A DNA stretch of 64,000 nt from Marinimicrobium hydrolyticum (GCF_030848505.1 NZ_JAVDDU010000004.1:62001-126000); one strand, 5' to 3'; shown: positions 17,327 to 26,726, counted from the first letter of the stretch. Translations and numbers: made by a program. The notes: generated by a model from the letters alone, not told the origin.

Positions 17327-18247
17327 CTAAATTTCGTAGCGGTTGTTGCGTAGCCAGATGCTGGCCAATACAAACATTGCGCAGACCGCCAGGCCCCCGA
17401 ACAGTGCCGGGCTCACCAAGCCATTGCCAAGTTGATTCGTCAGTTCGCTCGGCCCCTGTATGGCCGCAACAAAGGCCATAACACCCGCGCCGATTTGCCC
17501 GGCAATGGCGCCCCCGAGATAACTGCTACCGAGTACCCAACGCTCCAGAATCACCGCGCCCAGGGGCAGCCCTATAGCCCACAAAAAAGGCGCTTTTTTG
17601 GCGACCGCCGAGGCCAGCAACAACCAGGAAAACAGCGGCAGCAGCCAAAGCGCCAACAATGTCCAAGCCAGCACCATCTCAAATGCGCTACTCACGAGTG
17701 CAGATAGCACAGCACCGATTCCAGGCAGTGGCACGCCCAGCGCGATAGCGCCATATAGAAAGAGCAGCAAAAGGTAGATCACACCGGTAGCCAGTGCCGC
17801 CAAGATGTAGATGCCGGGCGCTAGCAAAAGGGCGGTGCCCAATTTGGTCAAAACGCTCTGAGTCTCGCTCATGGGCAGAGATTTCCAGAACAAAATACTT
17901 TGATCGCGCCGATCCGTATAAAGGCTGCCGAGTAAATACGAGGGAATGACCAGCAGCAACACCAGCACAAACATGGTATGGATAGCGGCCAGGCCAGCGG
18001 TCAGGATACGTGGATGCACTTGAAACAAGTCGCCGCTGAACAGCAGCGCCAGAAACTCACTCGCATCGCCCTCAACGTTTACCTCAGCCCACTTGCCACC
18101 CGTCAGCTCTTGAACATTCTGCTGAGTGGTAAACATGCCCACCAACAAAAGCGCCACCAAAATACCGCCCAATATCAGTGGGGTACGCAGAATGCTCGCT
18201 CGAGACTCCCAAAGTTCACGTTGAAACTGCATCAGCATCTTATTCAT
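17327..18247 (-). CDS. ABC transporter permease (ABC-2 type)
   Basis: Inner-membrane subunit (306 aa) of a two-component ABC exporter. A short cytoplasmic N-terminus (MNKMLMQFQRELWESRASI) is followed by about six hydrophobic helices with the ABC-2 pattern and the cytoplasmic loop LYTDRRDQSILFWKSLPMS, typical of this class. The start at 18247 overlaps the ATPase stop by 8 bases. A longer reading to 18364 would run back through the ATPase gene and is rejected. Substrate unknown; YtrA-type systems are often linked to cell-envelope stress. Confidence 0.9.
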   Translation of the reverse strand: MNKMLMQFQRELWESRASILRTPLILGGILVALLLVGMFTTQQNVQELTGGKWAEVNVEGDASEFLALLFSGDLFQVHPRILTAGLAAIHTMFVLVLLLVIPSYLLGSLYTDRRDQSILFWKSLPMSETQSVLTKLGTALLLAPGIYILAALATGVIYLLLLFLYGAIALGVPLPGIGAVLSALVSSAFEMVLAWTLLALWLLPLFSWLLLASAVAKKAPFLWAIGLPLGAVILERWVLGSSYLGGAIAGQIGAGVMAFVAAIQGPSELTNQLGNGLVSPALFGGLAVCAMFVLASIWLRNNRYEI

Positions 18248-19121
18248 GTTCACCTCCCGCCGCCGCGTCCCGGGGCATTTCCATTTTGGCCACAAACAGA
18301 TCCGCCAGTGTGGGCGTTCGAGTTTCCCCGAGCGGTTCCAACTGTGCGCGTGCAACGTCTTCAAAAATCATCGCTCGACCGCCCAGAATGGGACGGCTGT
18401 GTATGGGCTGTAACGCTTGCGCGGCAGCCACTTGCTCCTGGCTGACCTGCAACTCGGTGTAGCGATGTTCGATGTCATCCATCTCGGCCTGCAAGCACAA
18501 CTTGCCGTTTTTAATAAACACCACATGGGTGAGCAGGTTTTCGATCTCCTCCACCTGATGAGTGGTGACCAGTATGGTTTTTTGCTCGTCGAAATAATCG
18601 TCCAGCAGGGCGCGGTAGAACTGTTTGCGGTAGAGAATATCCAGGCCCAGAGTTGGCTCATCCAACACCAGCAGTTTGCTGTCGATGGCCATAATCAGAG
18701 CCAGGTGCAACTGGGTCATCATGCCTTTGGAAAGTTCACGCACCCGGCTGTCACGCTTAATGTCAGTGCGCTTGAGGAAGACTTCCGCCTTGGCGCGATC
18801 AAAGCGCGGGTGTACTTGCTCCATGTAACTGACGGCCTCGTGCACCTTTAGCCAGCGGGGCAGAATCGCGGTATCGGCGATAAACGACACTCGCTCCAGC
18901 AGGCGGCTGCGCTCGTGGCGCGGGTTCATGCCCAGTACCGATAAGTCGCCTTCCACTGTAGCCAGGCCGAGTATGCCTTTTAAGAGGGTGGTTTTACCGG
19001 CGCCGTTGGGCCCGATCAGGCCCACGATCTGTCCGGGGGCCACATCCAAGTCAACGCCATCCAGCGCCGGGGTTTTGCCGTAGACTTTGCGCAGGTCACG
19101 GGCGTGAATTACTGAGTCCAT
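18240..19121 (-). CDS. ABC transporter ATP-binding protein
   Basis: ATPase (293 aa) energising the permease downstream. Walker A is GPNGAGKTT near residues 38-46, the signature is a divergent RELSKGMMTQLHLAL, Walker B is LLVLDEPTLGLD, and the switch His is in VTTHQVEE. The divergent signature (LSKGM rather than LSGGQ) is typical of the YtrB/EcsA-like group. Its start overlaps the regulator stop (TGATG), and its end overlaps the permease, giving a tight three-gene operon. The C-terminal 70 residues after the NBD are unassigned. Confidence 0.93.
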   Translation of the reverse strand: MDSVIHARDLRKVYGKTPALDGVDLDVAPGQIVGLIGPNGAGKTTLLKGILGLATVEGDLSVLGMNPRHERSRLLERVSFIADTAILPRWLKVHEAVSYMEQVHPRFDRAKAEVFLKRTDIKRDSRVRELSKGMMTQLHLALIMAIDSKLLVLDEPTLGLDILYRKQFYRALLDDYFDEQKTILVTTHQVEEIENLLTHVVFIKNGKLCLQAEMDDIEHRYTELQVSQEQVAAAQALQPIHSRPILGGRAMIFEDVARAQLEPLGETRTPTLADLFVAKMEMPRDAAAGGEHE

Positions 19122-19495
19122 CAGGGTGTCTCCTTCAACATTACTTTGATTTGGGCATTGAGTTCGGCCTCCGAAATGCCCAGTTGCCGTGCCCGCTCCA
19201 GCAGGCGCGGCAGGTCATCCTTCAACAGCTTGTCGCGCTCGGTGGCGGCTACTTTGTCGCGCGCACCCGGCAGTACAAACATGCCCAGGCCGCGGCGTTT
19301 TTCCACCAGCTCCAGCTCCACCAGCTCTTGATAGGCCTTGGCCACGGTCAGGTGGTTGATCTGGTAATCGGCCGCCACTTGGCGGACCGAGGGAATGGCT
19401 TCGCCCTCCTTGAGCGCGCCTTTCAGAATTAACGCCAAAATGCGCTGGCGCAGCTGGCGGTAAATGGGCTCGTCGTCTCTCCAGGGTTCTTGCAT
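19121..19495 (-). CDS. GntR-family regulator, YtrA subfamily
   Basis: Short transcription factor (124 aa): a winged helix-turn-helix (PIYRQLRQRILALILKGALK, then SVRQVAADYQINHLTVAKAY) with only a brief helical C-terminal part, the mark of the YtrA subfamily that lacks a large effector domain. Such regulators usually sit at the head of, and repress, their ABC exporter operon, as here. A 22-base palindrome over the -10 region (19554-19575) is its likely operator. Inducer unknown. Confidence 0.91.
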   Translation of the reverse strand: MQEPWRDDEPIYRQLRQRILALILKGALKEGEAIPSVRQVAADYQINHLTVAKAYQELVELELVEKRRGLGMFVLPGARDKVAATERDKLLKDDLPRLLERARQLGISEAELNAQIKVMLKETP

Positions 19496-19553
19496 GGGTC
19501 AGTCTCTTTAACCTCGTCAGGCTAGCGGTAATCCGGGACCGGCCTCCGTACCG

Positions 19554-19575
19554 GTGTTATACATAACTATATCAC
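19554..19575. promoter_or_regulatory. Palindromic operator for the YtrA-type regulator
   Basis: GTGTTATA, 6 bases, then TATATCAC: arms match at 7 of 8 positions. It covers the -10 box of the leftward operon promoter and lies about 60 bases before the regulator start. YtrA-type regulators are known to bind GTG...CAC palindromes near their own promoter. The palindrome is seen; binding is inferred. Confidence 0.62.
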
Positions 19576-19593
19576 AAGGAAAGCGGGACGCAA
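19566..19593 (-). promoter_or_regulatory. Sigma70-type promoter of the regulator-ABC operon
   Basis: On the minus strand TTGCGT (19593-19588), a 16-base spacer, and TATAGT (19571-19566). The -10 lies inside the palindrome, a good position for repression. Confidence 0.5.
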
Positions 19594-19770
19594 GTATTTT
19601 TATGCGCGCACAGATTTTTGCCAAAAACAAGACTGTTCTCGCCATGGGTTTTGCGCATAATAAGCGGCTCAGCTTAAGGCCCGGCGACCGCACCGGGCCC
19701 CACTCAAGGTGTCCGACGTCAGCCGTTGGCACTCACCTGAACAGACCCCGTTATCAGAGTCAGCTTGCCC

Positions 19771-22116
19771 ATGAACAGTATTTCCCAACGCATTGCCGAA
19801 GAACTTAACTGCCGTGAACAACAAGTGGCGGCCGCCGTGGCCCTATTGGATGAGGGCGCCACCGTGCCTTTTATCTCCCGCTACCGGAAAGAGGTGACTG
19901 GCGGCCTGGATGACACTCAGATGCGCAACCTGGAAGAGCGCCTGCGTTACTTGCGTGAATTGGAAGACCGGCGCGCCGCGATTCTGAAGAGCATTGGCGA
20001 GCAGGAAAAGCTGACCCCGGAGCTGGAGCGAGACATTCGTCAGGCAGACACCAAAACCCGCCTGGAAGATTTGTACCTACCCTACAAGCCCAAGCGCCGC
20101 ACCAAAGGGCAAATCGCCCGGGAAGCGGGTCTGGAACCCCTGGCCGACGCGCTTCTGGCCGACCCGGCGCTGGATCCGGAAACCGAAGCGGTGAAATACC
20201 TCAACGCGGAACACAAGATCGACGACGCCAAGGCCGCACTGGACGGCGCCAAGTACATTCTTATGGAGCGTTTCAGTGAAGATGCGGCGCTATTGGGCAA
20301 ACTGCGCCACTTCCTACACCAGGAAGCCAAGCTCAGCGCACGCGTCGTCTCTGGAAAAGAGGCGGACAACGCCCAGGAAGTGCAAAAATTTCGCGATTAT
20401 TTCGAACACGACGAACCCCTTAAATCCACTCCCTCCCACCGGGCTCTGGCCATGTTCCGTGGCCGCAATGAGGGGGTACTGACTCTGGCACTCACCGTGG
20501 GTGATGAGGCCGAACGCAGTGGCGGGCACCCCGGCGAAGTGATGGTGGCCGAGCACTGGCAGGTGCGTGACCAGGGCCGGGCGGCCGATAAGTGGCTGGC
20601 GGAAGTGGTGCGCTGGACCTGGCGGGTCAAGTTGCTCACGCACCTGGAAACCGACCTGTTAGGTGAGCTGCGGGAAAAAGCCGAAGAAGCCGCCATCAAA
20701 GTCTTTGCCGACAATATGAAAGACCTACTACTGGCGGCACCGGCCGGCCAGAAAGCCACCATGGGACTGGATCCCGGATTGCGCACTGGCGTTAAACTGG
20801 CAGTGGTGGATGCCACCGGTAAAGTACTGGATCACGGCGCCATTTTTCCCACCGCGCCCCAATTCAAAATTGCTCAAGCCGAAGCGGTGGTCGTGGAGTT
20901 GTGCAAAAAGCATCAGGTAAGTCTAATTGCCATTGGCAACGGCACCGCGTCGCGGGAGACGGAAAAATTTGTTAAAGATGTGCTCAAAAAACACAATGAC
21001 CTGAACGCCACCAGCGTCATGGTGAACGAGTCCGGCGCCTCGGTGTACTCGGCTTCTGAGTTCGCGGCAAAAGAATTTCCGGATTTGGATGTCACCATTC
21101 GCGGCGCTATTTCTATTGCCCGGCGCCTGCAGGACCCGTTGGCGGAACTGGTGAAGATCGACCCCAAATCCATCGGCGTAGGCCAATATCAACACGACGT
21201 GTCGCAAACCCAACTGGCACGCTCCCTGGATGCGGTGGTGGAAGACTGTGTAAACGCCGTGGGAGTGGAAGTGAACACCGCGTCGGCGCCCTTGCTGGCA
21301 CGGGTTTCTGGTCTTAACCAGACGCTGGCCAACAACATTGTGGAATTTCGCAACAGCAATGGCGTTTTTACATCCCGTGATGCGCTGAAAAAAGTCCCGC
21401 GCTTGGGAGACAAAACGTTTGAGCAAGCGGCCGGCTTTTTGCGCGTGGCTGGTGGCGATAATCCATTGGACGCCTCCGCAGTGCACCCGGAGTCCTACAG
21501 CGTGGTGGAAAAAATCGCTCACGCTAGCGGTCGGCCGGTAAAAAGCTTGATCGGCGACTCACCGTTTTTGCGTAGCCTCAAGGCCGCCGACTACATTGAT
21601 GAAACGTTCGGTTTGCCCACTGTTACCGACATTATTCTGGAACTGGACAAACCCGGCCGTGACCCGCGCCCGGAATTCAAAACCGCTCAGTTCCAGGAAG
21701 GCGTGGAAACGATCAAAGACCTGAAAGAAGGCATGATCCTCGAAGGCACCGTCACCAACGTCACCAACTTCGGCGCCTTTATCGATGTGGGCGTGCATCA
21801 AGATGGCCTGGTGCATATTTCCGCGCTCTCCAACACCTTTGTGAAAGATCCGCGCGAAGTGGTTAAGGCGGGTGATATCGTCAAGGTCAAAATGATGGAG
21901 GTGGACGTGGCGCGCAAGCGCATCGGCCTGTCCATGCGTTTGGATGACGTGCCTGGGGAAAGTGAATCCCGTGGAGCGAAAAGAACTGATGGCGGTGGCC
22001 GACATGCACAGCGCACGCACAACGGCGGGCAAGGTCAACGTCAAGGAAAAGGCCAGGGCGCTCCAGCGGTTGGCTCCATGGGAGCGCTGTTGACCGAGGC
22101 CATGAGAAAGAAGTAG
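19771..22116 (+). CDS. tex: Tex family RNA-binding transcription accessory protein
   Basis: Cytoplasmic nucleic-acid binding protein (781 aa) of the Tex/Spt6-like family, involved in transcription and RNA handling. Domains in order: helical N-terminus with [16 protein letters not shown], a YqgF/RNase H-like domain beginning [17 protein letters not shown] near residue 330, two helix-hairpin-helix units ([20 protein letters not shown]), and a C-terminal S1 domain ([20 protein letters not shown]). A Gly/Arg/Gln-rich tail follows. I choose the ATG at 19771 over the in-frame TTG two codons earlier. It stands alone, divergent from the GntR operon. Confidence 0.95.
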   Translation: MNSISQRIAEELNCREQQVAAAVALLDEGATVPFISRYRKEVTGGLDDTQMRNLEERLRYLRELEDRRAAILKSIGEQEKLTPELERDIRQADTKTRLEDLYLPYKPKRRTKGQIAREAGLEPLADALLADPALDPETEAVKYLNAEHKIDDAKAALDGAKYILMERFSEDAALLGKLRHFLHQEAKLSARVVSGKEADNAQEVQKFRDYFEHDEPLKSTPSHRALAMFRGRNEGVLTLALTVGDEAERSGGHPGEVMVAEHWQVRDQGRAADKWLAEVVRWTWRVKLLTHLETDLLGELREKAEEAAIKVFADNMKDLLLAAPAGQKATMGLDPGLRTGVKLAVVDATGKVLDHGAIFPTAPQFKIAQAEAVVVELCKKHQVSLIAIGNGTASRETEKFVKDVLKKHNDLNATSVMVNESGASVYSASEFAAKEFPDLDVTIRGAISIARRLQDPLAELVKIDPKSIGVGQYQHDVSQTQLARSLDAVVEDCVNAVGVEVNTASAPLLARVSGLNQTLANNIVEFRNSNGVFTSRDALKKVPRLGDKTFEQAAGFLRVAGGDNPLDASAVHPESYSVVEKIAHASGRPVKSLIGDSPFLRSLKAADYIDETFGLPTVTDIILELDKPGRDPRPEFKTAQFQEGVETIKDLKEGMILEGTVTNVTNFGAFIDVGVHQDGLVHISALSNTFVKDPREVVKAGDIVKVKMMEVDVARKRIGLSMRLDDVPGESESRGAKRTDGGGRHAQRTHNGGQGQRQGKGQGAPAVGSMGALLTEAMRKK

Positions 22117-22119
22117 AGA

Positions 22120-22425
22120 GTGCATGCCGATCAAACACTTTTCGGCAACCTGAACGATTCCGAAGTTAAAGCCTTGAGCGAAAACTGGTCACGGTTACTT
22201 CAATCAGAGCGTTATCTCGCCGAGCGATTGCACGGACTGGAAAAGTCTCGGCGATACATGGATTACTTCGAGCAGGGCTTGAAGTCCCGAACGGGAGGAA
22301 TTTTGATTGAAGGTGCTGAAAACCAATGGCTAGAGGTAGCGTTCACGCGCGGAAACGCGGTAAGGCTGACTTTTTTCCAGGGTTATCGGAAGTGTATATA
22401 TTACGCGGTGTGTACGAATAAATGA
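22120..22425 (+). CDS. Small hypothetical protein after tex
   Basis: Possible gene of 101 aa beginning with GTG 3 bases after the tex stop, so it could be translated by coupling. The product is mostly helical and charged at first (SEVKALSENWSRLLQSERYL), then more beta-like with WLEVAFTRGNAVRLTFFQGY. No signal peptide or known motif is recognised, and the Shine-Dalgarno is weak. I cannot assign a family; it may be real because it has protein-like composition and no better gene overlaps it. Confidence 0.45.
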   Translation: MHADQTLFGNLNDSEVKALSENWSRLLQSERYLAERLHGLEKSRRYMDYFEQGLKSRTGGILIEGAENQWLEVAFTRGNAVRLTFFQGYRKCIYYAVCTNK

Positions 22426-22514
22426 TACTCCCCGCATGAACAAAAAATTTACAACCATGTGATGCCTGCGAAGAGCACTCAAGGGACACCGTTCTTTTCT
22501 TTGGAGTACGCGCG

Positions 22515-23057
22515 ATGTTAAACCATCTTTGGTCTGTCCTGGCCCTATTGACGCTGGCGCTTGCTTTTCGGCACGAATCTGCAAGTGCACATGAAGAGAT
22601 AGTGGCGCCGCTTTCAAAGCTAGAAACTGTCTATTCAGCACCCGCGCCACTGGATGATATACGGGTCACCTATATTATTGATAGCCGTTCTCATGCGACC
22701 CTAACCGTTGAGAGCCGTTTGTTCAGCACTCGTGTGTCAGCCACGGGGTTGGCGGATTTGCCGCGCCCGGACTGGGGTAGCATGCAGGTATACTACTCGC
22801 TGATGTCCCGCAAAGAAGAGCGATGGGAAGATAAACCTTACGTCTCTGTCAGAGTGCCACTGCATGGGCCCACCGGACAAGCTTGGGAGCTAACCTGGGC
22901 TACCTTTATTATCGATGCGGATAGTTCAGCAAAGCGATATTTGTATTATTTCATTCCAGACGAGTCGACGAACAGTGCCCGCAGTAGGCGCAAAGAGTGG
23001 CCGATCGGGTCCGGCGTCTCAGCCGAGAGTCTTCGTGAATTCACCCCCGATCCCTAA
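22515..23057 (+). CDS. Secreted hypothetical protein
   Basis: Protein of 180 aa with an N-terminal signal (WSVLALLTLALAF, cut probably near SASA-HE) and a beta-rich mature part (YIIDSRSHATLTVESRLFST, then VYYSLMSRKEERWEDKPYVS). No family recognised. TTGGAG lies about 9 bases before the ATG. It stands alone between short unassigned frames. Periplasmic or surface location is inferred from the signal. Confidence 0.6.
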   Translation: MLNHLWSVLALLTLALAFRHESASAHEEIVAPLSKLETVYSAPAPLDDIRVTYIIDSRSHATLTVESRLFSTRVSATGLADLPRPDWGSMQVYYSLMSRKEERWEDKPYVSVRVPLHGPTGQAWELTWATFIIDADSSAKRYLYYFIPDESTNSARSRRKEWPIGSGVSAESLREFTPDP

Positions 23058-23307
23058 AGCGATTAGCTTGCCAATGCCACGATCTTTCGTTGGGTAAAAC
23101 GACGAATTTAATCCCGATCTTTGCTCCAGCGTCCCCAAAACCCTCTACTTGCATCCAGATCGCCCCGGGGCATATACCTTCCTGACAGTAACGCTTGCGA
23201 ATGCCCACCACAGCAGCCACGGCCTCCTTGTCCGTGGTGTATAACTTCTCATTGATAATTTCCGGCGTGCTAGCGAGATAAAAGGACATCCATAGTTTAA
23301 GGGCCAT
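23041..23307 (-). CDS. Doubtful small hypothetical protein
   Basis: Open frame of 88 codons overlapping the previous gene's end by 17 bases, convergent to it. The wording (STPEIINEKLYTTDKEAVAA, then GAIWMQVEGFGDAGAKIGIK) is protein-like, but there is no ribosome binding site. The region just upstream reads on sensibly in another frame (23348 to about 23300, LSTGKGRELIGGEWP), so this may be a frameshifted remnant of a longer gene. Confidence 0.33.
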   Translation of the reverse strand: MALKLWMSFYLASTPEIINEKLYTTDKEAVAAVVGIRKRYCQEGICPGAIWMQVEGFGDAGAKIGIKFVVLPNERSWHWQANRFRDRG

Positions 23308-23518
23308 TCGCCGCCGATCAGTTCACGCCCTTTTCCGGTACTCAGCACTCCGCTTTAGCCTCACAATGGGAACCAAGTTCAAGTGTGCTCTTCCATAGCA
23401 CTACAGATTCTTTGAGCCTGTCGATTTTCAGAAGCCTCGTTCGACGATAGGTGGGAGCAAATCGTGCCAGCCGGATTACCACGTTCCCCTAAACCACTAT
23501 CCAACAGGAGAAGCAATC

Positions 23519-23974
23519 ATGAAATCAGTCAATATCTATCTCAACTTTCCAGGCAACACCGAGGAGGCCTTCAACTTCTACAAATCCATCTTTGGCGGCG
23601 ATTTTATGGGGGGCATCATGCGCTTCAGAGATTTTCCGCCAATGGGAGGCATGGAGGACATGCCGCCCTTAAAGGAGGAGGAAAAGGACCTGGTCGGGCA
23701 CGTTTCCCTGCCCTTGACGGAACACGCTACCTTGATGGGAACTGACTTCACGTCAAACATGCCGCAGGAGCTGATAGTCGGCAACAATATGCAAATCACC
23801 CTCGAAACGGACAGCGCCACCGAAGCGGAGTCGCTTTTTAATCAGCTATCCGAGGGCGGCGAAATTGTTATGCCTTTGAGTGAGACGTTTTGGGCGGACA
23901 AATTCGGTGCCTGCGTCGATAAATTTGGAATCCAATGGCAGCTTAATTACACGGGTGACAAGACGATGGATTGA
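23519..23974 (+). CDS. VOC superfamily / PhnB-like protein
   Basis: Soluble protein (151 aa) of the PhnB-type glyoxalase/VOC fold: VNIYLNFPGNTEEAFNFYKS at the start is the family's opening beta-alpha unit, and SETFWADKFGACVDKFGIQW is its closing block. Metal ligands are not obvious, and members of this family have no firm common reaction. AGGAG lies 8 bases before the ATG. It is flanked by intergenic DNA and seems monocistronic. Confidence 0.87.
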   Translation: MKSVNIYLNFPGNTEEAFNFYKSIFGGDFMGGIMRFRDFPPMGGMEDMPPLKEEEKDLVGHVSLPLTEHATLMGTDFTSNMPQELIVGNNMQITLETDSATEAESLFNQLSEGGEIVMPLSETFWADKFGACVDKFGIQWQLNYTGDKTMD

Positions 23975-24325
23975 CGGGGACCGTCCCTTATGGGCTCCCA
24001 GCGGACGTTGCGTCGCTACGAATGCTGGGAGCGCTACAACCTATGACGCCTTAGTGTCTGTTTTGCTTTGTGTTTTAATGACCACGGCGTGACCCGCACG
24101 ACACTTCGGGCTTGCGCCCATACGGAACTCGCTCCCGGGTTCCCGGTCCCCACTAGTAGGCGGTCGGCAAGCTGACCGTATTCATTTGAGTCACTTTCCG
24201 TCAACTCGCCGATGCCGAGACAGTGCGGGTTGATACTGACTCGTTGTCGTTAACACGCTGGCTGGAGGCCCGTGTTCTTGCCATTCGCGGTACTCCCCAG
24301 AAACCACTTCCCGAAGGAGTACGTT
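23975..24325. other. Intergenic region, little recognisable content
   Basis: About 350 bases without a credible gene. A hairpin of 9-base arms (GCTCCCAGC at 23994-24002 and GCTGGGAGC at 24024-24032) lies just after the VOC gene and might end its transcript, but the loop is 21 bases and no U-run follows. The rest presumably contains the promoter for the CBS-rhodanese pair; no clear box was found. Confidence 0.5.
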
Positions 24326-24766
24326 ATGAAAGTGAAAAACGTAATGAGCGATAACTGTGAGTTCGTATCCCCCGGCTCGAACCTTCAAGAGGTCGCGCGG
24401 AAAATGCGTGATCTGGATTGCGGCTTTATGCCTATTGGTAATGAAGAAAACGGCCGACTGGAAGGCGTTATAACGGATCGGGATATTGTTATACGCGCCG
24501 TTGCCGAGGGCCTGAATCCCTCCGAATGCCTGGTTCAGGATTGTTCCACCCATCGAGTACTTTATTGCTTTGAAGACGACGACTTGGATTCCGCCGCCAT
24601 GAGCATGCGCGAGCAGCAAGTGTACCGGCTCATTGTGTTGGACAACCCGCAAAACAAGCAGCTACGGGGTGTAATTTCTCTCGGGGATATACTTCGGCAC
24701 CACGAAGCTCAACTCGCGGCGCGCACCGCCGAGGGCATTGCAGCCGGCAGCCCACCCTTAAGCTGA
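24326..24766 (+). CDS. CBS-pair domain protein
   Basis: Small protein (146 aa) made of one tandem CBS pair, which in this family binds adenine nucleotides and senses energy state. Both CBS units are seen: VKNVMSDNCEFVSPGSNLQE with GVITDRDIVIRAV, and VQDCSTHRVLYCFEDDDLDS with LRGVISLGDIL. AAGGAG is 8 bases before the ATG at 24326. A 54-base longer frame starting at 24272 places this site internally and is rejected. It is followed 22 bases later by the rhodanese gene. Partner unknown. Confidence 0.9.
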   Translation: MKVKNVMSDNCEFVSPGSNLQEVARKMRDLDCGFMPIGNEENGRLEGVITDRDIVIRAVAEGLNPSECLVQDCSTHRVLYCFEDDDLDSAAMSMREQQVYRLIVLDNPQNKQLRGVISLGDILRHHEAQLAARTAEGIAAGSPPLS

Positions 24767-24788
24767 AATTCAAAGGAGGAAGCGACTA

Positions 24789-25103
24789 ATGCAACCCATC
24801 AGTCATAGTGATCTGAAAACTATGAACGACGCTCAACATCAGGACTTTGTGCTTATTAATGTTCTACCTCGGGACACGTTTAACAAGGAACACATCCGCA
24901 CCTCTGTGAATGTGCCCGTGAGCGAAGACGACTTCACGTCCAAAGTGGAAACGATTGCCGGCAATAAGGAACGCAAAGTTGTCGTGTACTGCGCGAGTTT
25001 CGATTGTGACGCTTCAACCAAGGCGGCCAAGAAGCTGGAGGACGCGGGCTTCACGCAGGTTTACGATTATGAAGGCGGGACCAAGGACTGGTTTGAACAT
25101 TAG
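24789..25103 (+). CDS. Rhodanese-domain protein
   Basis: Single-domain rhodanese (104 aa), a family that carries persulfide sulfur on an active-site cysteine in the cytoplasm. The active loop is CASFDCDAS (Cys near residue 68), within VVVYCASFDCDASTKAAKKL. The loop lacks the classical Arg but fits short single-domain rhodaneses. The C-terminal YDYEGGTKDW is typical. AAAGGAGG lies about 10 bases before the ATG. Likely cotranscribed with the CBS gene; a terminator follows. Confidence 0.88.
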   Translation: MQPISHSDLKTMNDAQHQDFVLINVLPRDTFNKEHIRTSVNVPVSEDDFTSKVETIAGNKERKVVVYCASFDCDASTKAAKKLEDAGFTQVYDYEGGTKDWFEH

Positions 25104-25134
25104 AATGTTCCCTAAGCGCGTGACGGTTTCACAG

Positions 25135-25158
25135 GGCGGCATTCAGCCGCCTTTTTTT
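25135..25158 (+). terminator. Terminator after the CBS-rhodanese pair
   Basis: GGCGGC, loop ATTCA, GCCGCC, then seven T: a classical Rho-independent terminator 31 bases after the rhodanese stop. Confidence 0.88.
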
Positions 25159-25175
25159 GTGTCCCTCTTGCGGCG

Positions 25176-25206
25176 AAAAATCTCACCCATCCCGGGTGAG
25201 ATTTTT
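25176..25206. terminator. Bidirectional terminator overlapping the MATE stop
   Basis: Perfect 13-base arms AAAAATCTCACCC and GGGTGAGATTTTT with a 5-base loop, giving a T-run in both directions. The stop codon of the leftward MATE gene (25183-25185) lies inside the stem. Confidence 0.8.
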
Positions 25207-26565
25207 CATCCATAAGCGTTTACCGATACGCCACCAAGCGGGGAAGAATTTGAAAGCATCCTCTAAAAACATCAGCGCATAGATCACCAGAAAGGGCCAC
25301 TCCAGCCAAAAAATAGCCAAAGCCACTACCGGCAATCCAATGACCCACATCACCGTAAAGTCCATGGTCAGCACAAAACGATTATCACCGCCAGCGCGCA
25401 GCACGCCGATAATGCGCACCATGTTCAAAACTTTTATCCACACCAACACACAGAATATAATCAATGTGTGATTGAGCAAGCTCGCCGCTGGTTCTTCTAC
25501 CTGCCCAAAAAAGCTCAATATCCAAGGCCGAATCGACCAAAGCAGCAAAGCCAAAAGCAACACTAGAATCAACGTTAGGCGATCGAATATTTTGTACAAC
25601 CGCCAGGCCTCATCTTTCTTATCCGCCCCCAGGCTCCTGCCCACCATCACCGCACTGGCGTTGGCCAAACCCACAAACAATGCGAAGAATGCGCTTTCAA
25701 TAGGTACGATCACGCCCATCACCGCCAGGGCATGAGTTCCGGCGTAGCCAGTGAGTACGTGGTACGTGGCATTACCCAAACCCCAAATGCCATAGTTGAT
25801 CATCAGAGGCAGCGTAAAGGCCACAAAGCGGGAGATGGTCTTCCAGACCAGGGCTTCCTTAAAGTGATGCCAGCGCAACGCGAAGCCGTGATTGCGACCG
25901 TAGACCCAGCCAACAATAAACAGCATTTGTAGCGTCCGGGCCACCAAAGTGGCCCAAGCCGCGCCGGCAACACCCAGCGCCGGGAAACCAAAATGCCCGA
26001 AGATCAGCACATAATTCAGTGCGATGTTGATCAGTACTGATACAGCGCCGGCCACCAACGGTAGGGTGGTGTTACCCAGCGCGCGCAGAGAGGCTTCAAA
26101 AATCACCGATACTTGGATCAGCAACAGCGCTGGAGCGGTAATGCGCAGATACTGCGCCGCCAACTCCACCACTTGCGGGTCCGGGTTAATCCAGCCCAGC
26201 CACACTTGTGGAGCCACACCAAAGAGCAACACAAACGGCACGATGGTGACCACACCCACCACCAGGGTCACAGCTAAAGTGCGCTGGCAACTGGAAAACT
26301 TGTTTGCGCCGCTGTATTGGGCCACCAGCACGCTGCAACCGGTGCCCAGCCCGCTCATCAGCACCAGCAACAGGAAGTGTAATTTGGCCGCGAGGCCCAC
26401 AGCCGCCACCGCCTCTGAGCCCAAACCACTGACCATCACCACATCCGCCATGCCCAGCAGGGATTGCAGCAACATTTGCAGGGCTATGGGCAGCGCCAAC
26501 ATCACCACAGTCCACCAAAATGTGGATGAGCGGGGCATAAGCTGGCCGGAGGAGTTGGTCTGCAT
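25183..26565 (-). CDS. MATE family efflux transporter
   Basis: Twelve-helix multidrug and toxin exporter (460 aa from this start), driven by a sodium or proton gradient. Family features include LPIALQMLLQSLLGMADVVM in TM1-2 and LGTGCSVLVAQYSGA, each of the two halves repeating the same six-helix plan. The open frame reaches 26655, but its first 30 codons are rich in Cys/Pro and unlike a MATE N-terminus. I prefer the ATG at 26565, or possibly 26538; none has a strong ribosome binding site. Substrate unknown. Confidence 0.92.
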   Translation of the reverse strand: MQTNSSGQLMPRSSTFWWTVVMLALPIALQMLLQSLLGMADVVMVSGLGSEAVAAVGLAAKLHFLLLVLMSGLGTGCSVLVAQYSGANKFSSCQRTLAVTLVVGVVTIVPFVLLFGVAPQVWLGWINPDPQVVELAAQYLRITAPALLLIQVSVIFEASLRALGNTTLPLVAGAVSVLINIALNYVLIFGHFGFPALGVAGAAWATLVARTLQMLFIVGWVYGRNHGFALRWHHFKEALVWKTISRFVAFTLPLMINYGIWGLGNATYHVLTGYAGTHALAVMGVIVPIESAFFALFVGLANASAVMVGRSLGADKKDEAWRLYKIFDRLTLILVLLLALLLWSIRPWILSFFGQVEEPAASLLNHTLIIFCVLVWIKVLNMVRIIGVLRAGGDNRFVLTMDFTVMWVIGLPVVALAIFWLEWPFLVIYALMFLEDAFKFFPAWWRIGKRLWMKNLTRDG

Positions 26566-26726
26566 AATAGGGGCGGGCTCAGGAATACAACAGGAGGCCA
26601 CGCATTGTACGCCCTCCATAGCCCTAGGAAAACGGCAACTTGTAACCACAAGCAACCCTATCGCAATGACTACTATTCAGCGCGAGCGGTGACGAATCTC
26701 GGAAGCGAGTAGTTTACGTGGAAGTA

